Assembly (NCBI GenBank): GCA_002205965.3
Contig: NADL03000509.1
Span: 49,942-113,941, forward strand
DNA length: 64,000 bases
Direction: 5' to 3'
Source of the DNA: Kappaphycus alvarezii
Lineage: Eukaryota; Rhodophyta; Florideophyceae; Gigartinales; Solieriaceae
Positions 49,297 through 60,600 of the stretch are shown here, piece after piece. The position numbers were made by a program, and so were the translations under genes. Within the stretch, counting starts at the first letter, position 1. Every line of letters begins with the position of its first letter. The notes below the pieces were generated by a model. The model was given only the letters and a program-made list of their open reading frames with translations. It searched no databases and was not told the DNA's origin.

Positions 49297-49638
49297 ATGA
49301 GCAACCTTCGCCCCTCTGTCCCTATTTCCAAAAACCGCCCTTCCCGTTCCATCAATGGCCTTCGTCTCGCCGCCTACGGGCCAACCGATGCCGACGACTA
49401 CATCCGGCGGCAAACAAAGAAGCAAATCATCGAGTTCGTGCGCCGCCTCTTCATAGAAGAAGAAGCGAGGGAGGTAAGTCCGGGAGAGGCTGAGAAGGTC
49501 GAGGAGGAGAGCGGGGAGTCCTTCGAGGAATGGTTAGCCCCTGAGCTAGTGTACGAGGATCAGGAAGATGAGGATGAGGAGGATGAGGAGGATGAGGAGG
49601 ATGAGGAGGATGAGGAGATGAGGAGGATGAGGAGATGA
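49297..49638 (+). other. Acidic open frame carried inside the element D LTR
   Basis: A reading frame lies wholly inside the left LTR. The likely start at 49297 (MSNLRPSVPISKNRPSR; an earlier Met is at 49210) is about 115 bases after the TATTTAAA box. A basic N-terminus is followed by YIRRQTKKQIIEFVRRLFIE, then Glu-rich sequence and a run of Asp/Glu from GAGGAT codons. A further short acidic frame follows at 49703-49915, with CGDCLDSMDILEELFGSDL near its end. This alternation of acidic and bulky hydrophobic residues resembles transcription activation domains. The right LTR has equivalents at 56922-57209 and 57349-57561. Most LTRs carry no protein frame. Function is inferred only. Confidence 0.6.
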
Positions 49639-49692
49639 GGATGAGAAGAGAGGAGGAGGAGGAGGAGGAGGAGGAGGATGAGGAGATGAGGC
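49558..49692 (+). repeat. GAG/GAT codon microsatellite in the left LTR
   Basis: This is a run of GAGGAT, GAGGAG and GATGAG triplets. The matching tract at 57184-57335 differs strongly in order and length, although the rest of the two LTRs is nearly identical. Confidence 0.92.
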
Positions 49693-52600
49693 AACAGGGG
49701 GCATGGAAAGTGTTGGACCGGTGGGGCCTGGAATAGAGAGTATGGATCAAGTTGTGCCCACGATGGAACCGGATGGAGATATCTTTAGTAGTCTAGATAT
49801 CTCCCAGGGGGAAATAGAGAGTTGTGAGCCATTCGCAGATATTTGTGGGGACTGCTTGGACAGCATGGATATTTTAGAGGAGTTGTTTGGATCTGATTTA
49901 GAGAATGGGAAATAAGAGGACCAAATTAATTGTTAGTTTCTTAAGTATCTTTTGCTTAGAGTATATTGTCCACACAAAGTATTTTTATGCATTTCTTAGT
50001 ATCTTCTGTAGTTTTGTTCGGACTTTAGGGGTAGCCAAAAGTCTATATAAGCTGAGTAAACTGCTTCCTCATGGAGAGGTCAAGCAAGTTGGCAGACAAC
50101 TTCAAGCCAAGTCCCGAGTAGTAGGAAGTTGAGAGTCAACTTCAGACCCAAGAAAACTTTTTCTTACGCTAGTCGCAGAGCGTCAGTGGTAGACCCTGCC
50201 CCTTTTATACTTGCTTGTAGCTTTCTCAACTCTCTTCTATATACACTCCCTTTTGTTCGTTCAACAATACCACGGCAGCACTTTTGTCGCTCGCAACACC
50301 TCCTTCTCAGGGTAATTGGTTCTGAGGATCTCCTCCCCCGCCGATTTACCCCTATCATTTGGTACTCTTGTGGAGGGGGTTGCACCCGAGGTATTCGAGT
50401 TGAGCAGTAGTAAGGAACACTTCGGGGGGATTTCTTTCTCGGTAATCATGGATCTCAATGCTGCTCGTATAACGTTCACAGGGGGCAAGACTGAAGACGT
50501 TGAGGAGTTTCTTTACACATATGTCAACGTTGTGATGCGAGAGAAGGGCGATGAAGAGAAGGCCGCAAGTATCTTCGCCTATCTTCATGGTGACGCAAAG
50601 CACAAATATAAGTCCAAGTTTATCGACGGGTGGTCTCTTAACGGGAATGGGCGTAACTTCGGTGAGGTATGTGAGTGGCTTGTGAAAGAGTATGCTAAGG
50701 AGGTAGAACCAGATGAGATGATTCGTACCGCCATAGAGGCCCGGCTCAACTTCGACGATTTGTTAAGCTCATTGGTGTACTTGTGTGATCTTTATGAAAA
50801 GGCTGGGTTCAACGCCCAAGCCAAGTACGGAATGCTGCGTAAGGCGGCTATGGGGGATAAGCGGCTCTCCGATTTCCTCCTCATCAAGGGCCCTCACACT
50901 TTTGATGAACTGAAGGGTACCATAGTAGAATTTGTCAAAAATTCGGAGACGTTTCAGTCACTGAGTGAGGTACCGAGGGAAACCCGCACATCGATGTCTA
51001 TCGTACATCCTGAAAAGAATTATCAAAGGCCGGCTACTAGTGCAGCGGCATTAGAATCTGTCAGGAGCGATGTCAAAAACTTGGAAGAAAGGTTGGAAAC
51101 CCGATTCGATAATCGACTTGACATGATAACCTCGCAGTTGGAAAGCCTTACTCTTACCATTAAGAAGAACCAGTCTGGGGCCCCTAAGGCCGCAGAAGTC
51201 TGTTCTTACTGTCACAAGCCTGGACACTTTGCAAACAGGTGTCCTGATAATCCACATAGAAACACTCGTTGTGCAAAGTGCGGTCGATATGGGCATCATG
51301 AAAGTAACTGCTGGTCTAAAGACAACAGAAGAGCAAATTTATCGGAAGCGAGGAGTGAGTCAGGACCAGAGGTGAAAATCTTACAAAATAGAAGGGATCA
51401 AAGGTTGACGGATGCCGGTAACGTATCCATCGCTGAAGAGATTAGTCAAGTCAATGTGACAAAAAGGGATGGGGAAGGGAACATTTTATCGAAGAAACCT
51501 AGGCTAGAGTATGGAATGCTGGAGCATATCCCAGCACCTGTACCTCCTCGAACCAAGAGGTCTGATCAAGTTGTTCCAGGAGTGGGAGTCACTCCGGCCA
51601 AGAAGCGAAAAAGAGTAAGAAAGTTAAGAGTATCTCTAAGGACGTACTAGAGTATGTGAAGAGGTACAATTTGGTGGCTGAGCTTGCATCGGCCCCAACT
51701 GGGATAACGTTTGGTCAACTTTTGAGGGGCGACGCAGAGGATGCGAGAAAAGAACTCAAAAAAATTATCAGGTCTAATAAGTCCGCTAAGGGTAAGAAAC
51801 TGTTTCTTCAATCGGCCTCGACAGCACCAAGACGTCTTAAGCTGGTACCAGTCAAAGTATTGGGTATGAAAACCCAAGCTCTCTTCGATTCGGGTGCTGT
51901 TCCAAACCTCATTTCAGAAACTTTGGTGACAGATCTAGGTCTCGAAATTACTCCAACGACTCGAAAAATAACTGTAGCGGATGGAACCGTCTCAAAATGC
52001 ATGGGCACTGTTGACAAGGTTTCCGTGTTCTTTGGGGATCTAAAGTTGATGTAGACTTTCTTGTCATGCCGGATCTCCCTTTCGATGCAATCATTGGCTG
52101 CCCTACCATGGAAAGACTAGGGACATGCATTGACTTGGGCAACCAAATGGTTTCAGTTAATATTGACGGCAGAACCGTGAAGATGCCCCTGGATTTCGAC
52201 AAAAGCACGCATCCTGAAGATTTAAAAGAAACGGACAGTGAAGATTTCACTTCTAGCTATGACAGCGAAGATTCGGAACCAACTAACACTTTCGGAAGTG
52301 GAAAAGGGTACCCTCGGGGGTTAATGAACATGGCATGGGACGATTATGATTCCGGGTTTGAAACAGATGACGACTGGGATTCTAGGATAAGTTTGAAACC
52401 CGAATGTGTTTCTTTTTGCGATGATATCGAATCAAAGGACAGAATTCGGAGCATGAAAGAAGATTACCTTTGCAAAGAAAATAAGAATACGGCGAACTCC
52501 ATATATGAAGATGTGAGCACGACGGAAGAGGTCCTTCAAAATATTGAGGTTGGGATCAAGAAGAAAAAGGGCGCCAAATGGCAGAAATCCAAGGAAAAGT

Positions 52601-55330
52601 GCAGCACCTTCCCGCCCCCGCCTCACTGAAAATATCCGACATGTTAACATCTTCCGAAGTAATTGCATGGAGCGTTTCAGATTTGAGACAAGCAAGTGTA
52701 CCGGTTACTCACTCGTTCGAACTTACCGACACTCAACCGATTTACCACAAGCCTAGACGTCAACCGCCAAAATATGACCAATTTATCTCAGAAAATGTTA
52801 CAAGTATGCTGAAAAATGATATTATTCGACCAGTTTCATCCCCATGGTCGTTTCCAGTTGTGGTCGCACCAAAGAAGGTGGAAAGCTGCGTTTTTGCGTC
52901 GATTACCGACAACTGAACCAGAGAATGATACCCGATCGATTTCCGATTCCGAACATGGAGGAGATCCTCGAGGACCTGAAGGACGGGAGATATTTCACCT
53001 CAATTGACCTTTACACTGGCTATTGGCAGATTCCATTGGATGAAAAATGTAAGGAAAAAACAACCTTTACCAGCAAAGCCGGTACGTTCAGGTTCGAAGT
53101 GATGCCTTTTGGTCTCATGAATGCACCAGCTACATTCCAAAGAATGATGAACGAGGTTTTGAAAGGACTTCCATTCGCAAGAGTCTATATCGATGATGTC
53201 GTCATATTCTCAGAAACATTGGATCAGCACATCTCGCACGTCAATACAGTTGTGGAGAGGATATCGGAGTATAGCTTGAAAATTAAGTTGAGCAAATGCT
53301 TCTTTGCGAAAACTTCTATCCAATTACTCGGTCATATCGTCGACCAAGAGGGAATTAGAGTGGATCCAGAGAAAACGAAAAAAATCGAGTTGGCACCAAG
53401 GCCCGCTTCAAAGACGGAGGTCCGAAGCTTCTAGGACTGGCCTCATATTACAGAAGATTTATAAAAGATTTCGCCAAGACTGCAGCACCGTTACATGCCA
53501 GCACTACGAAGAAGGAAAATTTTACTGGAACAAGGAAATGGAAACTGCATTTCAGGAGCTTAAAGATAAGCTATGTGTCCCCCCAGTTCTCATGTACCCA
53601 GATTTCAAGAGACCATTCGTTGTGGAGACAGATGCCTCAGAACGGTCTTTGGGTGCCGTTTTGTCCCAAAAAGATGAAAACGGAAGACTACACCCTGTTC
53701 AATTCGCAAGCCGAACTCTGAATGACGCGGAAAAGAGATACTCAGTCTGCGAGAAAGAAGCGCTAGCTGTCGTCTTCGCGCTGAAAAAGTTTCGCATATA
53801 CCTTTTATCACTCGAGAAATTTGTCTTGATAACTGATCACCAGGCACTTAAAACAGCATTCCAAAAGAAGGATGTACATCACCGCTTGGCCCGATGGCTC
53901 GACATTTTCGCAGAATATCGGTTTGAAATTGTGTATAGACCCGGACGCAATAATCAGCCTGCGATTACCTATCCCGCTTGAGGGACGCACTGATTCCAAA
54001 TGAAAAAGCTTCGGAGGACATCGTCGGAGTCGCCGAGTTGCAGTTGCCGAACGATAACGAGTACGAAGCTAATATTCACGGACTGATCAAATTCCTCGAT
54101 GGACTAGAAATGAGAAAGGTTGATCTTGAACACCGAAATTGGGTACGCAGGAATCAAAAGGCTTTTACATTGTGGAATGGGAAACTTTTCCGGCACACTA
54201 AAGCCGGTCCCCGACTAGTGGCCCCTTTGAAAGAAAGAATGAAGATTGAGGACTTTCCATGATGAGCTAGGGCATTGGGATCTCGAAACAACCAAAAATT
54301 CGTAACTGAGAGATTCTGGTGGCCCGGTATCCATAAGGACGTCTATAACTTCGTGAAAAGCTGCGACAACTGCCAAAAATTCACTCCAATACGGAAGTAT
54401 AAGACAACTCTAAGTTTTCCAGTTTCCGGTCTCTTTGAAACCTTCTCAATTGACTTCGCGGCCCGTTCAAGGAAACTTCTTCCGGAAACAAATATCTCCT
54501 TATAGGGGTGGAACATCTTACTGGATGGCCAATAGCAGTTGCATCGAGGAGGCAAATGCTGAGGTGGTACTGAGATTCATCGAAAAAGAAATAATTGAAC
54601 CGTTTGGTCTTCCAAAAAGGATCATCTCGGATAACGCCCTTTGTTTTACTGCAACTTCACTGCTTCGTTTTTTGGAAGAGAAAGGGATTCAGCTGAAGAC
54701 CGTTCTCGCATACGCTCCTATGTCCAACGGGAAAGCGGAGAGGATGGTTGGAACCATCAAACGAGCAATATCGAAAACTATGTTGGAGAATGAAATCCAG
54801 TGGGAAGATGCCTTACCAAAAGTGTTATACGGCTACCGTCGAAGAAGAGGAAGAAATGGACGCTCACCATTCGAGCTAATGTACGGAAGGGCTCCTAGAA
54901 TGTTAAGAGAGACATGGAAACAAATATTATCGATGAAGAGAGTAGGGAAGTTGAACTACTGGCCACCGAAGGCTGGAGATCACACCGCGCGCTAACACAG
55001 ACAAGAAATAAGGATGCAGAACCTGCAGTCAGAACCTTTTCAGTTGGCTCTAAAGTACTTGTAGTACATGGAAAAGCAATGCAGCAGGCTGTGAAGTGGC
55101 CGGCCTTCCAAACCAAGTACTCGAACCCTTGCATCGTCACGGAGGAAAGACACCCGCACTATCAGCTCTGTTCAAGCTCAGGGAAGAGATCAAGGAGGGC
55201 CATCCATGCACGTCGTCTGGTCCCTTACCATCAGAGGCCTGAAGAATTCCTTCTCACACAGGACTATGCGCAACCACGGGGCATACTCATCTTTAACTAT
55301 AGAATGATTCCTATGGGAGGAAAAAGGGCC

Positions 55331-55723
55331 TGGGAATGGATCATCTCGGTTACGCGGGACTACTACGAACTCCACGTAATCATCCATTTCTACATTAATA
55401 TATGCCTATGTTTTCGTACGTTGAACGGACCATTGCTACCTCAAGAAGATTTCCGACTATTAATAAGAGTTCTATTTTCATTCCAAAACGGAAGGTTCAC
55501 GGAAGCAGGTCCAGAGTTTGTGGAGGTAATATATCATTACTCTATAGGAAGATATGGAATGGTAGCTGCTGGAGACTTGTCGCAAACGTATCTGAATATT
55601 ATCCGTCCAATTTACGTATTTCTCAAGAACAACCAAGACGTGCGACTGAGAGGTTACGCCTTACCCCCGGATATGGAATACAGGCTGGTCCCGTATCCTC
55701 TATGGGAACCTTACGTTTCTCCG
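55331..55723 (+). other. Unknown domain of element D, copy 1
   Basis: This region of about 130 residues lies after the integrase GPY/F module. Key positions are INICLCFRTLNGPLLPQED, RVLFSF, PEFVEVIYHYSIGRYGMV, IIRPIY and LVPYPLWEPYVS. It aligns along its length with copy 2 at 55972-56397. I recognise no known family. It is not a chromodomain, and no clear membrane segment or signal peptide marks it as an envelope protein. A Pro/Gly/Ser-rich linker follows (about 55740-55910). Confidence 0.75.
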
Positions 55724-55971
55724 CCACAAATTGGGAACGTTGGAGGCGGCGAGGATCCTCCTGAAGCAGTGATGATGACCAGAGGAGGACCTTCAGGAGA
55801 CAACAACCCGCCCAGAAGAGGTTCCGGTCGTCCCCCGAGTGGACCTCGTGCAGGTCCCAGTACGTCAGGAGCTGGTCGCGGCCATTCATCGGGACCGTCC
55901 ACCACAACTTCATCTCTAGCTTGCTTCACAACCATGCACAGCATACAGTCGGAAGAAGAAGATTATCTTTT

Positions 55972-56397
55972 TGGCTGCGCAATATCTCCGAGGATGCGAA
56001 CGATGCGCAGGTCATTTCTTATTTCATGATAAGCATCTGTTTATGTTTTAGGGCGCTACATGGACCGCACTTATCTTACGAAGATTCGTTCTTGATGATG
56101 CGCGTCTTCTTTTCTTATCGACATCCATTCCTCCGGCATCTTCCAGAAGAGTTTGCATATCACATATATTTTTTCACTCTTGGAAGATTCGGAAGAGTCA
56201 CGGAAGAAGAATGTATTCAACCCCACCTCGATGTGATCAAACCAATATATGAGGCTATGCTACAAAGTGAGGTACCAGTAATGCGAACCTACTTTTTAGA
56301 GCATCATATTGGTAATCAGTTGCATCCGTACCCGTTTGAGAGACCATACATCTTATCAATAAGACAGCGAACACTAACGGAAGCAGAAGAAGAGCAG
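55972..56397 (+). other. Unknown domain of element D, copy 2
   Basis: This is the diverged second copy of the domain at 55331-55723. Shared positions include MISICLCFRALHGPHLSYED, RVFFSY, PEEFAYHIYFFTLGRFGRV, VIKPIY and LHPYPFERPYI. The copy ends with an acidic tail (TEAEEEQ) and a stop just before the polypurine tract. By eye about 40% of residues agree between copies. Confidence 0.75.
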
Positions 56398-56419
56398 TGA
56401 CGACCCGGGACGTTCGCCT

Positions 56420-56433
56420 TGAGAAAGGGGGCG
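56420..56433 (+). promoter_or_regulatory. Polypurine tract of element D
   Basis: GAGAAAGGGGGCG lies directly before the right LTR start (TGTAATAC), the standard place for the plus-strand primer. Confidence 0.8.
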
Positions 56434-58002
56434 TGTAATACAAAAAATGGTCCTCCCCTCATTTAATACAGGAAATGGTCCTCCCTTCACGTAATACAGG
56501 AAATGGTCCTCCCTTCACGTAAGACAGGAAATGGTCCTCCCCTCGTGTAATCCAGCAACCTACAACGATCCCGCCCCTAACTTCTCCAACCGTCATTTCC
56601 AAATTTACTTCCATTTTATCTAGATATTTTTATACTGTATTTAACCCTCTGAATCGACCCCGAATCAAGTCCCTTTTCCCTTTTAGCTTACCTCCTCCTC
56701 CAAATTCGCCTTTTTTTGAGAAGAAGGGCGCAAATGCACTATTGCAAAATCCCTTGCAGATTTATTTTACCTATTCCTAATCTATAGAACCTGCCCCGGG
56801 AGCCTATTTAAACCCCTTTATTCTAAGTTCCAAATGCCCCCGATCATTTTACTCATCACCCCTCTCCCCCCACACACCCAAAGCACCCCACATTGCCTCC
56901 TGTTCCCCAACTTCTATCACAATGAGCAACCTTCGCCCCTCTGTCCCTATTTCCAAAAACCGCCCTTCCCGTTCCATCAATGGCCTTCGTCTCGCCGCCT
57001 ACGGGCCAACCGATGCCGACGACTACATCCGGCGGCAAACAAAGAAGCAAATCATCGAGTTCGTGCGCCGCCTCTTCATAGAAGAAGAAGCGAGGGAGGT
57101 AAGTCCGGGAGAGGCTGAGAAGGTCGAGGAGGAGAGCGGGGAGTCCTTCGAGGAATGGTTAGCCCCTGAGCTAGTGTACGAGGATCAGGAAGATGAGGAG
57201 AGAGGATGAGGAGGAGGAGGATGAGGAGGATGAGAGGATGAGGAGATGAGGAGGATAGGAGGATGAGGAGGATGAGGAGGATGAGGATGAGAGGAGAGAT
57301 GAGGAGAGAGGAGAGGAGGAGGATGAGGAAGATGAGGCAACAGGGGGCATGGAAAGTGTTGGACCGGTGGGGCCTGGAATAGAGAGTATGGATCAAGTTG
57401 TGCCCACGATGGAACCGGATGGAGATATCTTTAGTAGTCTAGATATCTCCCAGGGGGAAATAGAGAGTTGTGAGCCATTCGCAGATATTTGTGGGGACTG
57501 CTTGGACAGCATGGATATTTTAGAGGAGTTGTTTGGATCTGATTTAGAGAATGGGAAATAAGAGGACCAAATTAATTGTTAGTTTCTTAAGTATCTTTTG
57601 CTTAGAGTATATTGTCCACACAAAGTATTTTTATGCATTTCTTAGTATCTTCTGTAGTTTTGTTCGGACTTTAGGGGTAGCCAAAAGTCTATATAAGCTG
57701 AGTAAACTGCTTCCTCATGGAGAGGTCAAGCAAGTTGGCAGACAACTTCAAGCCAAGTCCCGAGTAGTAGGAAGTTGAGAGTCAACTTCAGACCCAAGAA
57801 AACGTTTTCTTACGCTGTCGCAGAGCGTCAGTGGTAGACCCTGCCCCTTTTATACTTGCTTGTAGCTTTCTCAACTCTCTTCTATATACACTCCCTTTTG
57901 TTCGTTCAACAATACCACGGCAGCACTTTTGTCGCTCGCAACACCTCCTTCTCAGGGTAATTGGTTCTGAGGATCTCCTCCCCCGCCGATTTACCCCTAT
58001 CA
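56434..58002 (+). repeat. Element D right LTR (1569 bp)
   Basis: It aligns with 48810-50357 and has the same four-unit repeat array, acidic frame and TATA-like boxes. It ends CCCCTATCA. The differences seen outside the GAG/GAT tract are an extra C near 56885 and two small changes near 57800-57820. Confidence 0.93.
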
Positions 58003-58229
58003 GGAAGCCCAGGACGAGTTTGGTTTCCTCATCGATCACCTCAGAGAAAGCCAGCGGAGAATCACCAGGCGTGACGGGGCACGTGTGGTGAACCGAATGA
58101 CGTGAAAGGAGAAACAGATCGTTGAGTAGGTTGGTACCGCGCACAGAGCACCGGGGGAAAAGTAAAGAGCCAGAAGGGAAGGTGAATATGGTCCGAAATA
58201 TAGCGATGTGTGTCAGGGAAAGCGATCAG
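58003..58229 (-). pseudogene. Unidentified coding fragment cut off by element D
   Basis: A minus-strand open stretch from about 58229 runs straight into the end of the element D LTR. Its composition looks protein-like (LFLLSRHSVHHTCPVTPGDS, then EVIDEETKLVLGFL). It has no clear start codon and I recognise no family. It may be the 5' part of a host gene interrupted by the element, but the left flank of the element (48700-48809) shows no continuation, in keeping with the missing target duplication. Confidence 0.35.
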
Positions 58230-58696
58230 CCCGATCCAAGGGATCGGTCGTCCGGCGCGCCGATGGTGGGAGGGGAAGAGCAGCGCGCGCGTGAGTAGGG
58301 AAGAGGATGTAGTGGGTGATCAATGGTCAAAATTATAGGCTCCAGCTTGGGGCCCATTGCCCCATGCTTAGCTGGGTTGCCCTAACTTCATCATCTGTTT
58401 CTGGTCACTCCCAGAAAGAGAGGACTAAATTCCAGTAGCAGCTATGCAATCAAGTTCCAGCAAAGTTTGATAAAAGCGGCATCTCCTAAATACGGAAAAA
58501 AGTTTGAAGGGTAAACTGTGGGAAGAGTTCAATTTGGACTACTGCTACCCATGTGACTTTACTATTGAAATAATGAAAATCTTTCACTCACTGTGGAGTT
58601 CCGAAACCCGGAGGTTTGAAGCAAGACCGGATATCTGAATCTTTCAACAAACGCTTTTTCTTAGAAAAAATCAGTCCAATTTCTCTGCGGGAAACT
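58230..58696. other. Intergenic, downstream of the CDT2-like gene
   Basis: No gene is seen. A GC-rich stretch (58200-58320) with CGCGCG runs is followed by ordinary non-coding DNA up to the stop of the CDT2-like gene. Confidence 0.4.
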
Positions 58697-59937
58697 TCAC
58701 TCCACTTTTCGTGCCCCATTCAACACAGTTCCATCATCTGAATCTGGTTCCGCTGCTTCTTTACCATCGACCACATTCCAAAGTTTAACTGTTATACCGT
58801 CGCTGCATGTTGCCACCTTGAACCTCTCAGGCTCACACCAAGCTATACACGACGGGTGTCCGTCGAGGTGTCCCTCCAACCGTAAAAACGGATCCAGTAT
58901 ACCATGTGCAGCTCTGTCTGATAGATCCCATATGTAAGAGTAGGAGTCCGAACTTCCAGACATCAAGAAGTCACCACAGGGCGAAAGTCTCGACTGGATA
59001 TTGAAGGATGTCTGTGCATGCCCTTGTAGTATATGAGTGTGTCCAAATCCCAATGCATTGACATCATATAAATATATCATGGAATTGGTGCAGCTCACCG
59101 CCAATCTTCCATCCACCGCATGTAAGCTCGCAATTCCGTTAACGCAGCTGCGCCCACCTCAATTCCTGGCACTGCCAGCTCCAAGCAACTCCTTTGTTCA
59201 TGTTTCGTACATCCCACACCTTCATAGTTCCATCTACACCACCACCGGAAAACAATTCTGTCGGTTTCACCCAGGCAAGACTGGTCACGCTTTCCATCTA
59301 TTCGTCAGATTTCTCTTGCGCTTCCTCGAAGGCTCTTCATCTAATCCTTTTGGACGGTATGTGCATTATCGATTGCCAGGACAGGCTTTTGGAACAGCCG
59401 GATCCTACTGTTGCCAGGGGTATACACCACCGGCAATCTGAGGTCGAAAAAACGAATGGACCCATCTGTTGATGCAGTCGCCAAAACGAAATCATTTTCC
59501 CGGTTGAGAGCGAATAGATTTGATGCTTCCCTGCTCTACTTCTACATGCGAGATGGGGCTCGTAGAGTCGATATCAAAAATCCCACTGTCCCATCAGCCG
59601 ACGCTGTGGCGACCTGAGTATCATTCTTAAGGAAAATTCCATCGAAGATGGCTTTGCTGTGAGCCCAGAACCTTGCAATTGGGAAGCAGCTAGGAGGTCC
59701 TCCATTCACCTGGTCCCGAAGACTGCGTGTTGTATCTAGCACAGTAACCACGCCGTCTTGATCGGTAACAAGTAGGGCGTGACCAGACTTGAGGGAACTG
59801 GAAAAAGCTAGAGAGAAAGGTTGAGAGAAGAAATAGGCGCCCGTAGAGCTTACATTCCATAAGACGTATTCATCTTCGTATGTTGTGCTTAAACCGTCAA
59901 GAAGAAAAGAAAGGCTTGGAACTGTATCAGCGGCCAT
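58697..59937 (-). pseudogene. CDT2: CDT2/DTL-like WD-repeat protein, substrate receptor of CRL4 ubiquitin ligase
   Basis: CDT2 (DTL) is the WD-repeat receptor of the CUL4-DDB1 ubiquitin ligase that destroys CDT1 and other PCNA-bound proteins in S phase. The start at 59937 gives MAADTVPSLSFLL. Seen next are ARFWAHSKAIFD and TQVATASADGT (about 59660-59585, first full WD repeat), then DFVLATASTDGSIRFFDLR (about 59490-59435). A basic RKRKRNL stretch is followed by SVTSLAWV and GGGVDGTMKVWDVR (about 59290-59205). From 59116 come IYLYDVNALG, SFNIQSRLSPCGDFLMSGSS, YSYIWDLSD, CIAWCEPERFKVATCSDG and VKLWNV. These follow the human order, including FYVKSSLSP and FLVSGSSDEAAYIW. About five disruptions lie between 59590 and 59150: one-base shifts near 59580, 59495, 59350 and 59290, and a TGA at 59159-59161. 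Some sit in homopolymers, so assembly error is possible. The long animal C-terminus with its PIP box is absent. Confidence 0.82.
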
Positions 59938-60555
59938 AGTTTCAGATGAATGTTTAAAAAGGGATAAAAGTCAGTTGAGCGAATAGGAAATATGTGGCTG
60001 ATGCGTTAGGTAAGCATCATCCACGTCGGACATACAAGATACGGACACGAAAATGTGCTCGTGGTGAAGGCCACTTGGTTGGAATTGATAACTTACATCG
60101 ATAGGGTTGACCAAGCTCGCGGGCTTGGGACGCCTTGAAGAAGCTGCGGGGGCCTAGTGAGATCATAATTGATGAGATGGGAAAGCAGCGTAGCGAAAAT
60201 CAACGAGCGCACAGTGACTAATAGAAAAGACTACAGGGGACCGAGACTTTTGGGAAGAGAGACGAGGATTTTGATGTTGTAAGCTTAGACAGCGATAGGA
60301 AAAGAAAGTGAGGAATCAAAAAGCAGTTGTTGTAGATGTGAACAGAGCCGGAGTTACGAGCTTTCGTTTCTTATATAAGTTGCGAACGCACCAGTATTCG
60401 AGAGTTCAATTGTTGGACGAAATGACAATAAGCTGCATCCTGCCGGAGGTGTTGGGACGGAAAGAAAAATTCGGAGCTCATAGTATTCAAAAAAGCGGTA
60501 CCTCAGAGGGCTTCCATACTGTTTTCGTACTGTCGGAAATATGCATTTTACAAAT
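59938..60555. other. Upstream region of the CDT2-like gene
   Basis: No gene is recognised. The plus frame at 60308-60580 runs into a LINE 3'-end relic and is probably chance. No clear TATA box is seen upstream of 59937. Confidence 0.35.
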
Positions 60556-60600
60556 AGTGGGAAATGTTTGGGTAGTTTAATATTTGGAAAGTATAAGACA
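60556..60600 (-). mobile_element. LINE 3'-end relic (minus)
   Basis: Read on the minus strand this ends CCAAATATTAAACTACCCAA then ACATTTCCC. That is the same terminus as in the other LINE copies here (ATATCTT.CAA...ACCCAAACGTTTCCCC). The 5' limit cannot be placed. Confidence 0.55.

Larger units (their letters stand above)
48810..50357 (+). repeat. Element D left LTR (1548 bp)
   Basis: It starts TGTAATAC and ends CCCCTATCA, giving TG...CA ends. It aligns with 56434-58002. The 21-bp length difference comes from the GAG/GAT tract. Two TATA-like boxes are present, TATTTAAA at about 49181 and TATATAAG at about 50043, one before and one after the acidic reading frame. A weak primer-binding candidate (TGGTACTCTTGTGG) follows at 50360. 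Confidence 0.93.
48810..58002 (+). mobile_element. Ty3/gypsy element D, young, with 1.55-kb LTRs (fossil)
   Basis: This is a Ty3/gypsy LTR retrotransposon, plus strand. Parts: Gag from 50448 with two CCHC zinc knuckles (about 51201-51312; CSYCHKPGH and CAKCGRYGH). Retropepsin is at about 51870-52110 (ALFDSGAVPN, then FDAIIGCPT). Reverse transcriptase is at about 52700-53430 (VYIDDVVIFS) and RNase H at about 53520-53975 (VVETDASE, ITDHQALK). The integrase zinc region is at about 54300-54395 (CDNCQKF) and the core at about 54430-54890. A GPY/F-like module is at about 55025-55225. Two related copies of an unrecognised domain end the coding part. Outside a variable acidic-codon tract the LTRs differ at only about three places by eye, so insertion is recent. 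Even so the internal region is broken in about eight to ten places. No target duplication flanks it. Confidence 0.92.

Noticed and set aside
59150-59590. Introns as an explanation for the frame changes in the CDT2-like gene
   Set aside because: The frame changes are one-base shifts inside conserved WD-repeat segments, with protein similarity continuing directly on both sides. No GT...AG interval fits.
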